A DNA stretch of 64,000 bases from Rhizophagus irregularis. Its lineage: Eukaryota; Glomeromycota; Glomeromycetes; Glomerales; Glomeraceae. Made by a program: the position numbers and the translations under genes. Of the stretch, positions 12,789 through 24,675 are shown in pieces (the stretch's first letter is position 1; each line of letters starts with the position of its first letter). A model generated the notes under the pieces. That model did no database searches. It was not told the DNA's origin and saw nothing but the letters and a program-made list of their open reading frames with translations. Location: NCBI RefSeq assembly GCF_026210795.1, contig NC_089456.1, forward strand, positions 1,614,501 through 1,678,500, in the 5' to 3' direction.

Positions 12789-14940
12789 TTTTTATATATT
12801 ATATATTATCAATAAATTTAAAACTCTCATCACTGATGATTTTATATTGCTTTTTGACCACCATTTTTCCAAAGTTGTGATAAGCTGAATAACTTATAAA
12901 TCTAACTAGTTGAAAACAAATTCGTTGGCGTATAATCTTAACATCCTTTTACAAGTCTAAATTGGATTGAATTTTTTCATGGAAAAGTGCATATCTCACG
13001 TGATTATATAATGTTGGATGTAAATATAAAATTTATATTACTTCATTTCTAGACTTTAATTAGTTTTTTAACATTGAGATTGACAGGAACTCAGGATTTT
13101 AATTTTTGGAATTATTTGCTTTTAAGATTTTTGATCATCAAAATCACGAACCATTAGCCGAAAATCCAGAAAAAATAGTAATTGCCACAGTTCTTTTATT
13201 GGTATTTCGCGATCAAAATATAATTACCGAAAATAATCATCCAGATCATATGATTAACCATCTCTTTCTACATTTCTAATTTCTTCATCTATTTTTATTT
13301 AATTCAACATCATCTTCTGCAACTTCTGATAATTCTGAAATTGTACCTTCTTCCTATCTTTTTTCTTCATTACTTTCTTCCACTGCAGAATCATATGATG
13401 AATTTATTTCAAATATTTTTCTGTAATTTTTAAATTTATGTATTTGTGTACTTTTTAGGTCTTCTCTGTTTTTAAAAAACATAAACCATGCACATAATTA
13501 TTTGCTCCATATTCTTTTGAATATTTTTCTAACACTCCTACTTTATCTATATAGTTCGTCCTCTTTATCTATCTATATTTTTATCAATTGCATTGATCTC
13601 TTTCCACTTATTGTGTTATCATCACATTTCTTTATACCACTTAAAGTATCTACCTCCTAATCTAATGCCAAAATTTCTTTGTTCAAACTTTTCTTTATAT
13701 TCTTCTTTTAACAATCTCCACTCTTACTGACTGATATTTGATAAACTTCTTCATTTTCTAACTATCCAAAAATCACTTAAATTCTCCATAACATTTTCAC
13801 TAGAACACCACTTAAGAATATTGAGAAAAAGAGATTGGTACAGATGAGTCAGATGATGGTATCGTCCTGATTATTAGATTTAATCGGAATATCGGTCACT
13901 TTCTTTTCACAAGATTTACGTTTCACATACTTTTAATCTTAATTGGTGCTCAACTCCTTCCTATTTTTGATAGTCGATTTTCCTTTTCAGATTTTTCTTG
14001 GGAATTTGTAGCTTTTTTTAAATTTTTATTTAACCAACGGTGGTGTGATAGTAGTTTTTGTTTTTAATTTGTTTCAATTAATGAACCATTAACGAAATAA
14101 TTCTAACATTTCATGATCTTTTTTAGACTTTTTTTTGTAGGATCTGGCCCTGATTTCTAAACATGGATCCTGGGTAAAGTTTTCAAACCCTTTGAAAACT
14201 TTATTAAAAATCATTATATTAGCATTTTTTTTTCTATCTGTAGAAAACTGACTCTGAACTTTAAAATCTGGCAAGTTTTCATCACATTATTTTAAAAAAG
14301 ATTTTATTAACTTATTATTTTTTGTAGGAAACCAGCGGCCAATTTTTAGCATTAAGTTTGAATTCATCAAAATGGATTATTACTTTTTTAAAGAAATTAG
14401 AAATATCTTGTTTTAACATTTTTATCTTTATTTTATAGAGATTTCAGATGGAGTTTTTGAAAAATGAAAATACTAAATTTTTGCACTATGTATTACAAAA
14501 CTTTTTTTTTTTTGTTCCTTTTTTTTAAAGAAAGAAAATTATATTAAATAACTGAATGTTTCTATCTTTTAGGCTTTGGATGGATCCTGCCATAAAGAGT
14601 TTTCATTATTAAGCTTTATTGTAAATGACACTAAAAGGATATATATTCCTAATGATAATTCATTCTCTGATGACGATCTCCTTAATATGTATCAATTTTA
14701 AATATATGTTTTACTTATACTTATTATAACCATATTGTACCAAATATTAGTTATAAGGTTTATATAAAATTTTGACTTGGTCACGATTTAAAACTTTCTG
14801 CATAGTATACAGCTTTACCTAAAAAAACGGATATTAATTTATAAATCACATACTGTATAAAAAAAAAATTTTCAATAAAAAATAAATAGTCATTTTTAGA
14901 ATAAGTAAATGTATAAAGAAACTTTAATTATTTAGTTATA
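12789..14940. other. Intergenic DNA with possible gene fragments
   Basis: No intact ORF. At about 14574-14700 a plus-strand open stretch after a pyrimidine tract and AG (ending SFSDDDLLNMYQF before TAA) looks like a possible terminal exon of a lost gene. I cannot assign a family and see no matching upstream exons. 13280-13700 is T/C-rich and contains nothing recognisable. Confidence 0.3.
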
Positions 14941-15035
14941 ATAATAACTGAATTAGGGTTTGATTAGTCCGGTCCGGTCCGGTCCCAAAAAGACCGGTCT
15001 TTCAACCTGGACCGGACTGGAACTGGACTGGACGA
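14941..15035. repeat. CCGGT-rich repeat tract, possible transposon end
   Basis: GTCCGGTCCGGTCCGG followed by further ACCGG/CCGGA words. GC-rich iterations like this are common at the ends of hAT-type elements, and one is clearly present at 46228. No matching opposite end was found nearby, so this may be a solitary end fragment or a simple repeat. Confidence 0.35.
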
Positions 15036-15610
15036 TTTAAATTTAAGAAATTTGTATGATTTTAAGACCTCTAAATTACGCAACGTTTTTATTAAAACAG
15101 TTAACGTTGTGAAACGTTTTTTTAACAAATAAAAAACGTTTTTCGCAAACGTTCTTAATTATTCAAAAGCTTACTAATTTCTTCATGAAGAAAGTCATTT
15201 ATTTGTTGGAAACATATTTTCTTAAGTAACAATAAAATTACTATTCATCAATTCTTCCTTCTATTTCATTATTTATAAACAGGTTAAGATTAAATTTTCC
15301 AATATACATCATACATATAAATATATTTACACAATTTATTTTCTCTGCGAATTCTTTAATTTAGAATATCAGCTTAAGATAAAGAATAAAATCTTCAATT
15401 TCACATTTATTACACACGAAATAAGAAAATAAATAATTTATTTAAAGTATATACAAATATAAAATAATTATGTAGTTTCAAAAGTGAGATCCAATCTTTA
15501 GAACAAAAGTGAAAATATTTAAAAATAATAAACCTGTAGAATTATTAAACTGGCTATTTCATCACCAAAATCTATTATTTAAATAGAGTTAATATCATTT
15601 TTCTCAGAAA
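15036..15610. other. Intergenic, nothing recognised
   Basis: AT-rich with several ACGTTTTT-like words near 15080-15150. No gene or defined repeat seen. Confidence 0.3.
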
Positions 15611-15611
15611 T

Positions 15612-18600
15612 TATAAAGATTATAAAAATATATTGTAATTACATAACCTCTTAACATCCAAATCAAGTAATTGTGAATCTTGATGACCAACTGGATTAAT
15701 GAAAGTTAATATTAAATTAATAAATATTTGATAACTAAATTTAAAACAATACCTTCGTTTTTTTCTTCTTGAATAATAAAGGAATTAACAGGAATTGGTA
15801 AATTGCTAAATGTAAATGGTCGGCTAGTATATACACAGTGAAATTCGATAAACCGGATCTTCGATAAACCGGATTTGGCCCTAAACCGGACTTTTTTGCT
15901 GGAACCAAATCACGTATATTAAAATAGTTTCGATATACCGGAGTTTACTAGTAAAAGCTCGATATTCGATATAACGGATCAATTTTCTAACCAGCTATAG
16001 TAAAAATGATTCGATAAGCCGGATCACGTGATAATTAACCAATAAAATTTAAGTAACGTGATGCGGTAAATCTTAATTTTGGCCAGAATTATAAAAATCT
16101 TAATTCCGGCCGAAGTTATATATTACTTATATATTCAATTAAAAATATTTTATATTCATTTTCAATTTAAAACTAAGATGAAAAATTAAAATATAGTGTA
16201 TCTTAATTTTATTAGCATGAATTCTCTAAAAAAATTCAGTATAATAGATTTCCAATATATCGAAATTTTTTCGCTATACCGGATATCCCGATAAACCGGA
16301 TATTTTTAGTGGAACCGATAGATCTGGTTTATCGAATTTCACTGTGTATAGCATCAGGATCCTTCTCATATGAGGTTGAAATGTTTGGAATTTCTCTATC
16401 AGCTTCTTCAAATATAGCTTTAATTTCTCTTCCACTATGATCATAATCACTCATCAAGTCGTTCCAATATGAAAATATTTTCCTTAATTCATCTGCTTTT
16501 GGTCTATGTTTTAGATTAGCATCCATACATTTATAAGCCAATTTCCTGTAAATTTCAGGAGTTCTCTTTCCAAATTCTGGCCTAAGTCCATTACATATAT
16601 CTAATGCTAAATTATAATTATGTTTTTTATCATAAAAAGGTGGCTTTCCAGATGACAACTCAGCCATAATTACACCAAAACTATAAATATCAGATGATGG
16701 TGTGTACGGCTCATTGTTCAAAACTTCTGGTGCAATATATGGTAATACGCCATATACTTTATCATTTAATTTATGTTCATTTGCTGGACCAGATAACCCA
16801 AAATCTGAAATATATGATGATTTATCTTTTTGTAATATATTTCCACTGTGCAAATCTTTATGAAGGTATCCTAATCCATGTATATTTTCAAGGTCAATTG
16901 CTACATTTAGTAACCAGTAAATTTTATCCTTCCACAAGAAATTTTTAAAATTATGTAAAATATTTCTTAAATTTCCTTTATTCGCAAATTCCATAATTAT
17001 CATAAATTTCCTGGTTTTCGGGTCCTTGGTCATTCCATAGAATGTTAGCAAATAAGCTTTATGGTTTAAACAAATATTCCAATATATCTTAAGCTGTAAT
17101 ATACTGTATATTAATATTTTAATTGTAAATAATAAGTAAAATACATATTTGTATAAATAAATATATAATACCTCATTAAGATACTCAATTGATATATTTT
17201 GTGATCCACTTAACTTTTTCAAAGCAACTTCTGTAGGTTTCCATCCTAATTTACCATCCATCCATATTGCAGAATATACTTTGGAAAATCCACCTTCACC
17301 AATTTGTTTTATATTTATAAACCTCTCGAATGGTACCCATTCAAGGAAACAATAATTATAATTTCTTACATTATACATTGTATCTTTTATAAACTTATCA
17401 ACATCGAGAACTTCACTAGTCCATCCATCAATCATATAATGAGGATCACATTCATTACACCATAATTCTTCAGTAATTGTTTTATTACAATAAGGACAAA
17501 CTTCATGTTTATTATTTGGTGTATCTTTGCAATACACTAAAAAAAAAATTAGTAATTATTTTATTTATAAAAAAAATTTATTCTAAATATACTACCTTTA
17601 TTATTCATATTTTCTTCAAAATATGAAGAAACATTAGACGAATTAATGGCATTTGGTAAATCATTAAATGAAAATATTTGGCTAATATGTGTAGAAATGG
17701 AATTCCTTCCATATGAAATTGGGATATTTGGTATTTCCTTATCAGCTTCTTTAAATATAGATTCAACTTCCTTTCCTTTATAACCAAAAATTTGACCATT
17801 AATAGAATGATACCAAAATATTAGTATCTTAATTAATTCATCTGCTTTTGGTCTTTGTCTCGGATTAGGATTCATACAACTATAAGCTAATTTCTTATAA
17901 AATTCAGGAGTTCCTTTTCCAAATTCTGGCTTGAGCCCATTACATATGTCTAGTGCCAAATTTATATCATATTTTCTATCATAAAAAGGTGGTTTTCCAG
18001 ATGACAATTCGGTCATAACTATACCAAAACTATAAATATCGGAAGATAATGTATATGGTTTTCCATATAAAATTTCAGGAGCAATGTACGGTAATACGCC
18101 ATATATTTTATTATCCGGTTTTTGTTTGTTTGCTGGTCCAGTTAAACCAAAATCTGAAATATAGCCATTAGTATAACCATAACAACCGTTATTACAAATT
18201 AAAACATTCCCGCTATGAAGATTTTTATGAGAATATCCTAATTTGTGTAAATTATTAAGCCCTAAAATTAAATGACCTAAAATTCTAATTTTACCACCCC
18301 ACAAAATTTTGTTAAATTCGTTCAAAAGAATACTTCTCAAACTTCCTCTACTCGCAAACTCGATAATCATCATAAATTCTTTAGTTACTGGATCTTTAGT
18401 CAATCCATAAAACTCCAGACAAAAATTTTCTTCTAAACAAACATCCCAGTGTATTTTAAGCTAAATGATTTTAGGTAAATTAATAAAAAAAAAAATACTT
18501 ATAATTTTAAAATATAAAATATAAAATACCTCATTTAAATATTCAGTTGACATTTCATGTGAACCATTTAATCTTTTCAAGGCAACTTTAATTTGTTTAG

Positions 18601-18946
18601 GATTTGATTTTATCCAATTTCCATATTCATATTTATAATTTGCTTTTCCATCTATCCATGTTGCAGAATAAATTTTGGAAAATCCACCTTTGCCAATTTG
18701 TTTTATATTCGTAAACCTATCAAATGGTATCCATTCAAGCCATGATCCGTATTTTCTTGTGTACATCGTATCTTTGATGAATTTATCAATATCGGGATTT
18801 CCACTTGTCCATCCTTCAATTATCTTATATGGGTCGCATTTTTTACACCATAATTTTTCAATAAACGGTCGGTTACAGTAAGAACAATATTTATGCTTGG
18901 TGTTCATCAAGTTGGAATTTATATCTGTGTTATTTAATTTAGACAC
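15612..18946 (-). CDS. Tandem double-kinase gene (pseudokinase + kinase), tail interrupted by a MITE
   Basis: ATG at 18946 (MSKLNNTDINS). Domain 1: exon 18530-18946 has a C-x2-C ribbon (CSYCNRP...CKKC), glycine loop IGKGGFSKIY and VALKRL. The next exon (from 18460) has HKNLHSGN, DFG and the APE anchor; the catalytic Asp of HRD is Asn (codon AAT). It ends near 17597 (ENMNNKG). Removing a GT-AG intron (17536-17596) joins in frame a second unit starting VYCKDTPNNKHEVCPYC, which has no ATG of its own. Domain 2: ribbon, IGEGGFSKVY, VALKKL, intron 17094-17171, then HKDLHSGN, DFG, APE, all catalytic residues present. The tail after SYEKDPDAI is cut by a 521-bp MITE (15830-16350), which brings a stop at about 16329. 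Past the MITE the original tail resumes (RPFTFSNLPIPVNS, 15750-15829) with one more exon near 15640-15695. Whether both domains are made as one protein needs transcript evidence. Confidence 0.65.
15830..16350. mobile_element. Pogo/mariner-like MITE inside the double-kinase tail
   Basis: Perfect terminal inverted repeats of at least 25 bp including flank (CACAGTGAAATTCGATAAAC at the left, its reverse complement at the right), flanked by TA/TATA. The interior repeats the CGATAAACCGGA word several times and encodes nothing. A TA target duplication fits best: taking out CACAGTG...CACTGTG plus one TA restores an open kinase tail in the same frame as domain 1. The TIR start CAGT and the TA target are typical of pogo-type Tc1/mariner elements. 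A decayed pogo/Tigger transposase end is present at 52144-52515. Confidence 0.85.
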
Positions 18947-20864
18947 TATTGATTTTTTAATGTATTAAATATTTTAGATATAAAAATTACAAAGAAGTAT
19001 GGGCGTTTGATAATATATACACCTTTTTTACTTTAAAAGGTTAGTTTGAAATCGATCGTAACGTTACATAATCACATTAAACATTAAATGAAAAACTTGT
19101 TTGATTCGCAAATGGCGCAGTATAAATTTAATGGTGGCGAAGCAAAAGTATGAAAATGCGTATGCAATAAATAAGAACATTTATTTCTATATTAATGACT
19201 AATTGGCAGTCTGGCATAATTAAAATTTAGTTGGCCATTATAAGTTATGAGTAATTCATTTTGTTGTAAAAATATAAAAAATATAGAAATATCGAAAAAT
19301 TATAATAATGAAAAGATTTTATAAAAATTGAAATTTAATTTTATCAATTATGTTCTTTATAATCAAAATAGCAAACTACATATAAAAAATCTAGATAATT
19401 ATTTAATCATAGATCAGATGAATTACATAATTTTACAACAAAAGAACAAAAAAAATATAAATATATTCAATTGCAAGCATCGGTTTCGAGAAATAGTAGT
19501 GATGCTGACTTAATTGAACCCAAAAATTAGGCTTAGCTATTTATTGCAATCGATAAAAAGTTATAGTTATACTAAGTTTTGTATAAATGTATTTGATGAC
19601 AGCACATTTCATAATTGGTTTCGCTATAATAATAATGTATAAAAATTTTAAATAAAAATTTCTAAAAAAATTTTTATTTGTTAAAATAAAGTATTAAAAA
19701 GTATAATGTACGTAAATCTTAGTGAATTGCCTTCTTAACAATATCCAATTATTTCTGAATACGCAAAGATTAGGCAATCGTGACTGCAGTGGATCCGCAG
19801 TTGGCGCAGCATACATCGTTTTAAATTTCCGCACGTGATTGAGTGCGCGATGTTTCATACTATTATTTTATCTTATATATAAGATCGTATATGACTTCAT
19901 AGGTTGCGCACAAGACTTTATGAATAATGTGCGCTCCATCCGCGCATACAAAAATAATCTGAATTTCCAACACTGAATTCGTGAATCGCCTTTGAGCATT
20001 GTAATGTTTCTATAAATATTATTCAATTAAATGCTTAATCAATTTAAAACGTGAACAACTCACTGTAAAAATACAGTTTCAGAATACACAATATAAATGA
20101 ACGAGGGATTTTTGAAATAACAAAATTTATGAGTCTATTGGTACAATCTTTTATAATAAGTAATGTTGAATTTAATATAATTCTTTATAGCTAGTAAGTC
20201 GTTATGAATAAAAATTTTCAAGCCAAAATGTTGTTCACCTGACATCGAAATGCGCCTTACTTGTATAAATACAAATTATAAGCCACCTTATGATAATCAT
20301 AAGACAAATAAAAACTGTGGATAATTCAGCAAAATATTAATTTACATTTCATGGTAAGAAACAATGAGAATACTGTATTTAAATGAGAAAATTACTACTG
20401 GGTGGTAATTATTTTACGCTTTTCAAACGAACCGATCTATTTCAAAGATGATCAGCAGATGATTAATCAATCAAGTTTACCTATTACATCAGGGAGAGGT
20501 TTTAAATATCAGTTTGTGTTTTTTAACTTTTATTTTTTCCATTTTTGAAAATATTGTCTGAAATCTGTCCAGAATTTTTTCATGTCCAGTATTTGTTTTT
20601 ATTTGTCCAAAATTTCTTCATGTCCAGAATTCATCCAGTTTTTCTGCACATGAAAAATTCCGGAAAGTGGAATTAGATCATTACCAGACATTTTCCAGAC
20701 ATTTTCTGAATCGCATGACACAGGGACAATTTCCAGACATTCCTTTTTCATAGAAAGTACTATTACAAAATATGTATTTATTAAGTTTAATAATTTGTAT
20801 ATAGCCACTTTATTTATAAAGATAAATGAATGTTCATATGTTCATATATGATATTACTAAATAA
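18947..20864. other. Intergenic between the double kinase and F-box gene 2
   Basis: No real gene seen. 20540-20740 contains several copies of the word TGTCCAGA / CCAGACAT in both orientations, possibly a degraded short element. 19780-19960 is locally GC-richer. Short ORFs here lack recognisable features. Confidence 0.35.
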
Positions 20865-22427
20865 TTAATATGTTTTCTTTACATAATCATAAAATCCTAT
20901 ATATAAATCACTATAACTTTGTACTTTAATATTATACAACCTAAATACCTTCACTTCATCTTTCATATCAAATAAATCCTTATCATAAATTAGATCATTA
21001 TAAATTTTAATAGCCAAATACTTGATTCTTTTCTTTTCCATAATATATTTTTTTATATAGAATAAAATATCATCACCTTCCCTATTATAAATTGTCAATT
21101 TATTAATAAAAGTATTTTGAATACCTTTTAAGAGTAATCCAAAATCTTTCTTTTTAATGTGAAGAGTTAAATTTAAATATTCTAATCTAGAAGGAAGAAT
21201 TTGTCTTAAATTTTGTAGTAGGAATGAATTACAATTATTAATATTACTATTTGGCACTAATGATATAATGATATTGATAGAAAGATAATTAAGACTTTGT
21301 TTAATATTTTCAAATAAATTTAATAATATTGGATGAATAATTTGATTTTTAAATTCATTTAAATCAAAAAATTTGATATTTTTACAGTATTTTGTAATAC
21401 ATTTTAATAATAATTTTTTTTGTGATAAATTTCCAAATATACGGTACCCAAAATTTTCTAAATAAACACCAAATTTTTGTAACAATAATTGTAATAGCTC
21501 AATTTGTAAAATCTCTCTTATAAATAAAGATTTTATTTTAAGCGGTTTAGTTAAATTAATAATTTGTTGAATAAAATTATTATTTAAATTATAACAATTA
21601 ATAATATGAACAGATCCTAAAACATTTAATTGTCCAAATATCTTATCTAAATTAATTATATTTTCAAAATTGATGCAATAAAATATGATAGTATTTAAAG
21701 TATTTGAAAAATTAAAATCTTCTGATAACAATAATGATTTATATAAAGGAAAATTTTGGTAGCCTAATACAATTTTTTTAAGATTTTGATGTAATTTAAT
21801 TATTTGTAATATATTATTTTTAATTATTAATGAATGATCATTATCATATTCAATAGTATAAAGGTTTAAATTTCCAATATTGTGAATGAAATTTGTATTT
21901 TGTAAAATTAATTCAAGAAAATCATTAAGATAAGGATCATGAAAATGACGAGGAATGAACTCAATTTCAAAAGTATGTAAATTTACTTCATTTTCAATAA
22001 TTATTTTAAATAATGACTTATGAACTAATCTTTTAAAATCAGTTTCTGAATTTAAAATAATAAGTTTTCTCAATTTTAAAGATTCAAACCATTTTCCAAC
22101 AGAAAAAATAAGTTTATGTATATTCAAATATTTTATAAAACTAGGATAATTGAAAAGTGTACTAGAAGGTAATAATTTATCAATGCCATATTCATTTAAT
22201 TTAGTTTTTAAATCTCCATTTAAATTATGTAAGTAAATTTCAATAAAGTTATAATTTTCGGTAGAAATTGAAAATGGGTCTTTCCATAATAATGGAATCG
22301 CTAAACGACACCATAATCTATTAACCAAAACACATGAATGTAAAGTTGAAAAATCATTTTGAAGATATTTTATAATATCATATGTTAATTCAAGTAAATC
22401 TCCCGAAAATATTTTTGAGCATGACAT
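20865..22427 (-). CDS. F-box / leucine-rich repeat-like protein (F-box gene 2)
   Basis: Single-exon ORF of 520 residues, clearly paralogous to the gene at 1398-3008. The first 50 residues are nearly identical (MSCSKIFSGDLLELT..., LVNRLWCRLAIPLLW), and both share REGDDIL and LYNIKVQSY near the C-terminus; the middle is more divergent. The F-box is at residues about 8-48; the remainder is Leu/Ile/Asn-rich, probably irregular LRRs. Expected role: substrate adaptor of an SCF ubiquitin ligase, substrate unknown. The stop is followed downstream by AT-rich DNA. The reading frame is intact, so it is probably functional. Confidence 0.85.
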   Translation of the reverse strand: MSCSKIFSGDLLELTYDIIKYLQNDFSTLHSCVLVNRLWCRLAIPLLWKDPFSISTENYNFIEIYLHNLNGDLKTKLNEYGIDKLLPSSTLFNYPSFIKYLNIHKLIFSVGKWFESLKLRKLIILNSETDFKRLVHKSLFKIIIENEVNLHTFEIEFIPRHFHDPYLNDFLELILQNTNFIHNIGNLNLYTIEYDNDHSLIIKNNILQIIKLHQNLKKIVLGYQNFPLYKSLLLSEDFNFSNTLNTIIFYCINFENIINLDKIFGQLNVLGSVHIINCYNLNNNFIQQIINLTKPLKIKSLFIREILQIELLQLLLQKFGVYLENFGYRIFGNLSQKKLLLKCITKYCKNIKFFDLNEFKNQIIHPILLNLFENIKQSLNYLSINIIISLVPNSNINNCNSFLLQNLRQILPSRLEYLNLTLHIKKKDFGLLLKGIQNTFINKLTIYNREGDDILFYIKKYIMEKKRIKYLAIKIYNDLIYDKDLFDMKDEVKVFRLYNIKVQSYSDLYIGFYDYVKKTY

Positions 22428-22809
22428 ATTATAAGCGAAGAGAGAAAAAAAAATGTTAAAGTGTATGACAAAATATTATTATGCAATTATATCATTTTTT
22501 CGGAATGGTAATTCCGAAATGTCACACAACTTGTGTCAATTAATTTTGTGTAACGTGTTCAAATAATCGGACGATTGCATCTTTGTGGGGGGACTTCATC
22601 TCACAAGCACAATATTTTGTATTTACAATTAAGAAAATATGATTAATATCATCGAATTTAAAGGTAACGAATGTTCATATTCTTTAAGCATATATACAAC
22701 GGTTAGTGGACATTTTTTATCAAAAAAAAAAGCAAAGAACAAAGCGTTTTTTGAAAAAAACATTCAAATAAAATATTTAAGGAACGGTTTTTTTCATTTT
22801 TTTTTTATT
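22428..22809. other. Upstream region of F-box gene 2
   Basis: AT-rich. The plus-strand ORF spanning 22639-22884 runs into the MITE at 22818 and has low-complexity Lys/Phe content; I do not regard it as a gene. Confidence 0.35.
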
Positions 22810-22817
22810 AAAAAATT

Positions 22818-23051
22818 AGGACCCAGAAATATGTATAAAAGGGTCAGGTTTGAGTTTGCGTATTTTGAACTAAAAAAATCATGAAAATCTTTCCTTTTTT
22901 AGATTACTTTTGATAATTCCAGTCAGAATTTTATTTCCTATTATAGTATCCAACTGACATTATCATAATTCCGGCCCTGAAAAAATGCGTACAGCTCATA
23001 GTAAAAAATTTTTTTCATCACCTGACCCCTATATACATATTTCTGGGTCCT
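22818..23051. mobile_element. 234-bp hAT-like MITE
   Basis: Terminal inverted repeats of about 30 bp with few mismatches (AGGACCCAGAAATATGTATA at the left, reverse complement at the right, continuing to GGGTCAGGT / ACCTGACCC). An identical 8-bp flank AAAAAATT occurs on both sides (22810-22817 and 23052-23059), as expected for an hAT target duplication. That flank is A/T-only, so it is weaker evidence than a complex one. No coding capacity. Confidence 0.75.
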
Positions 23052-23589
23052 AAAAAATTTAAAACATTTTTTTATTAGAAAATTAAAAAAAAATCTAGTT
23101 TTTTTCTTTTTGCTAAAAAATTAGAAAAAATGAATATTCTTTTTTTTTTGGCGTAAATGGGCGTAAACAATGGAAAATTCTTAATATTAATTAATCATTG
23201 GAATCACATGCATTTCCGGCTGAAAATCCGGATCAGCTATGAAAAATTAGTAGTATTATAAAAATTTAAAAAAGTTGATTAGCCAGTTAATTTGAGATGG
23301 ATCATCCATTAAATTATCCGGTAGATAAAAATTAGAAAGTTTTAACTAATTATTATTTTAAAACATAAAAGCACAATTTTTTATTAAAAAAATGTAATTT
23401 TAATTTTATTTTTTTTTTAAAAAAAATAAAAAATGATAATTTTTCGTGTCGTGTAAATAAAGATTTAAATAATTAACTAATAGTGCTCCAATTAATCCAT
23501 TATTATTTTTATAGTATGAATTTATTAAAATCATACAGAAAAAAATGTTCCTGTTTATATTTATAGGCAGGAATGTGACGTCGTGGCTA

Positions 23590-23865
23590 GTACCGAATAT
23601 CACAGGCCATAGTACCAGGTAGGACGATACCTCGTTGTAAGTTTTATTATTGCCTATACTGTATAGTTATTAATTCTATACGGTATATTTTTAGGATTAG
23701 GATTAGGATAGGATTTGGGTTAGAATTAATTAGGATTAGGGTTAGGGATTTGGGTTAAAAATTTGACTTTAAATATTAAGATTTGAAATAACTATACAGC
23801 ATATATAAAAAATTATACTGTATAAAATAAAATACATACAATGGAGGTTATATCATACCCCATTG
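23590..23865. repeat. Fragment sharing a MITE end plus telomere-like repeats
   Basis: ATCACAGGCCATAGTACC at about 23602 matches the terminal repeat of the MITE at 26992-27463. It is followed by a 23694-23757 tract of TTAGGA/TTAGGG words (degenerate telomere-like). TATACTGTATAGTT (about 23657) and AACTATACAGCATATA (about 23790) form imperfect inverted arms around the tract. Probably a composite of decayed short elements. Confidence 0.4.
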
Positions 23866-24000
23866 CGGCGGATTTATGAAATTTGGTAAAAACCCTGCTG
23901 CGCTCTTGGGAATTAAAATTGACTTACAGAAACATTAAGCTTTATTCCTAAAAAATGTCAAAACTGACGCGCCAATCACGCCATGATGCAATATTTATAT

Positions 24001-24415
24001 ACCCTGTAGTACCCTCATGTATAGTACCCCTCAAAAAAGAATGTGTTGATTTTATTATTTAAATAGTCCAACAAATATCTTAGTAGGGATTGGAATCAAA
24101 AATCGAATCTTTTCAAGATTTTTCTTATAGACGACCAACCTGGCTTTGAATCAGTTTCTAATTTCAGCAAAAATAATCAGCAATTGGCCGGCATGAAAAA
24201 TTACTTTGAAGTTAGGTTAACTTATATGTAAAAAATTGCTGAGAATCGATTCTCGAGAATCGATTTTACTATGTTTTGTCGATTTTTGATTAATCGATTC
24301 CAATCCCTATATCTTAGATGCGACGACTGCACGTGTATAATACTCTAATTATTTTATAAGTTTTAAATACTCTATTAATAGTAAAAATTCGCATGATAGG
24401 GAGGGGATACAGGGT
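24001..24415. mobile_element. Second copy of the TAGTACC MITE family, itself invaded
   Basis: Ends ACCCTGTAGTACCCTC and GAGGGGATACAGGGT are inverted. The interior shares long stretches with the copy at 26992-27463 (GTATAGTACxCCTCAAAAAAGAA, TCCAACAAATATCTTAG, CTCTATTAATAGTAAAA). The copy is split by the nested MITE 24084-24309. Confidence 0.65.
24084..24309. mobile_element. 226-bp hAT-like MITE nested in 24001-24415
   Basis: TIRs TAGGGATTGGAATC / GATTCCAATCCCTA, with perfect 8-bp target duplications TATCTTAG at 24076-24083 and 24310-24317. The duplicated word occurs once in the uninterrupted sister copy (26992-27463), confirming the insertion point. Confidence 0.9.
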
Positions 24416-24429
24416 CAAACCTTCGAAAG

Positions 24430-24675
24430 ACTCCAGTGTGTAAACGTAATCATCTGAAATCTTTCTAAATAATTTCGACCCTTATTGGCAACAATTTCAG
24501 CCAGTTTTGTGTATATTTCGGACATATAAAGTTAATTAATGGGACGAAGGTAAATAAGCTTAGTTTGAAATTGTTGCCAATAAGACTGAAATTATCTGAG
24601 AATTTCTCTATATTCTCTGGGTTCCGGCAAAATTTCTGCCAAGTTTAAGTTGGCTACTCTCGTACACTTTGGAGT
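24430..24675. mobile_element. 246-bp long-stem MITE
   Basis: Outer ends ACTCCAGTGTGTAAACG and its near reverse complement (CTCTCGTACACTTTGGAGT) enclose a perfect 19-bp inverted pair (24481-24499 and 24566-24584, CTTATTGGCAACAATTTCA). The structure is strongly palindromic. No clear target duplication and no coding capacity. Confidence 0.6.

Noticed and set aside
16694-16948. Plus-strand ORF of 84 residues
   Set aside because: Lies antisense to the kinase domain 2 exon, which has clear catalytic motifs.
22639-22884. 81-residue ORF upstream of F-box gene 2
   Set aside because: Runs into a MITE and is Lys/Phe low-complexity.
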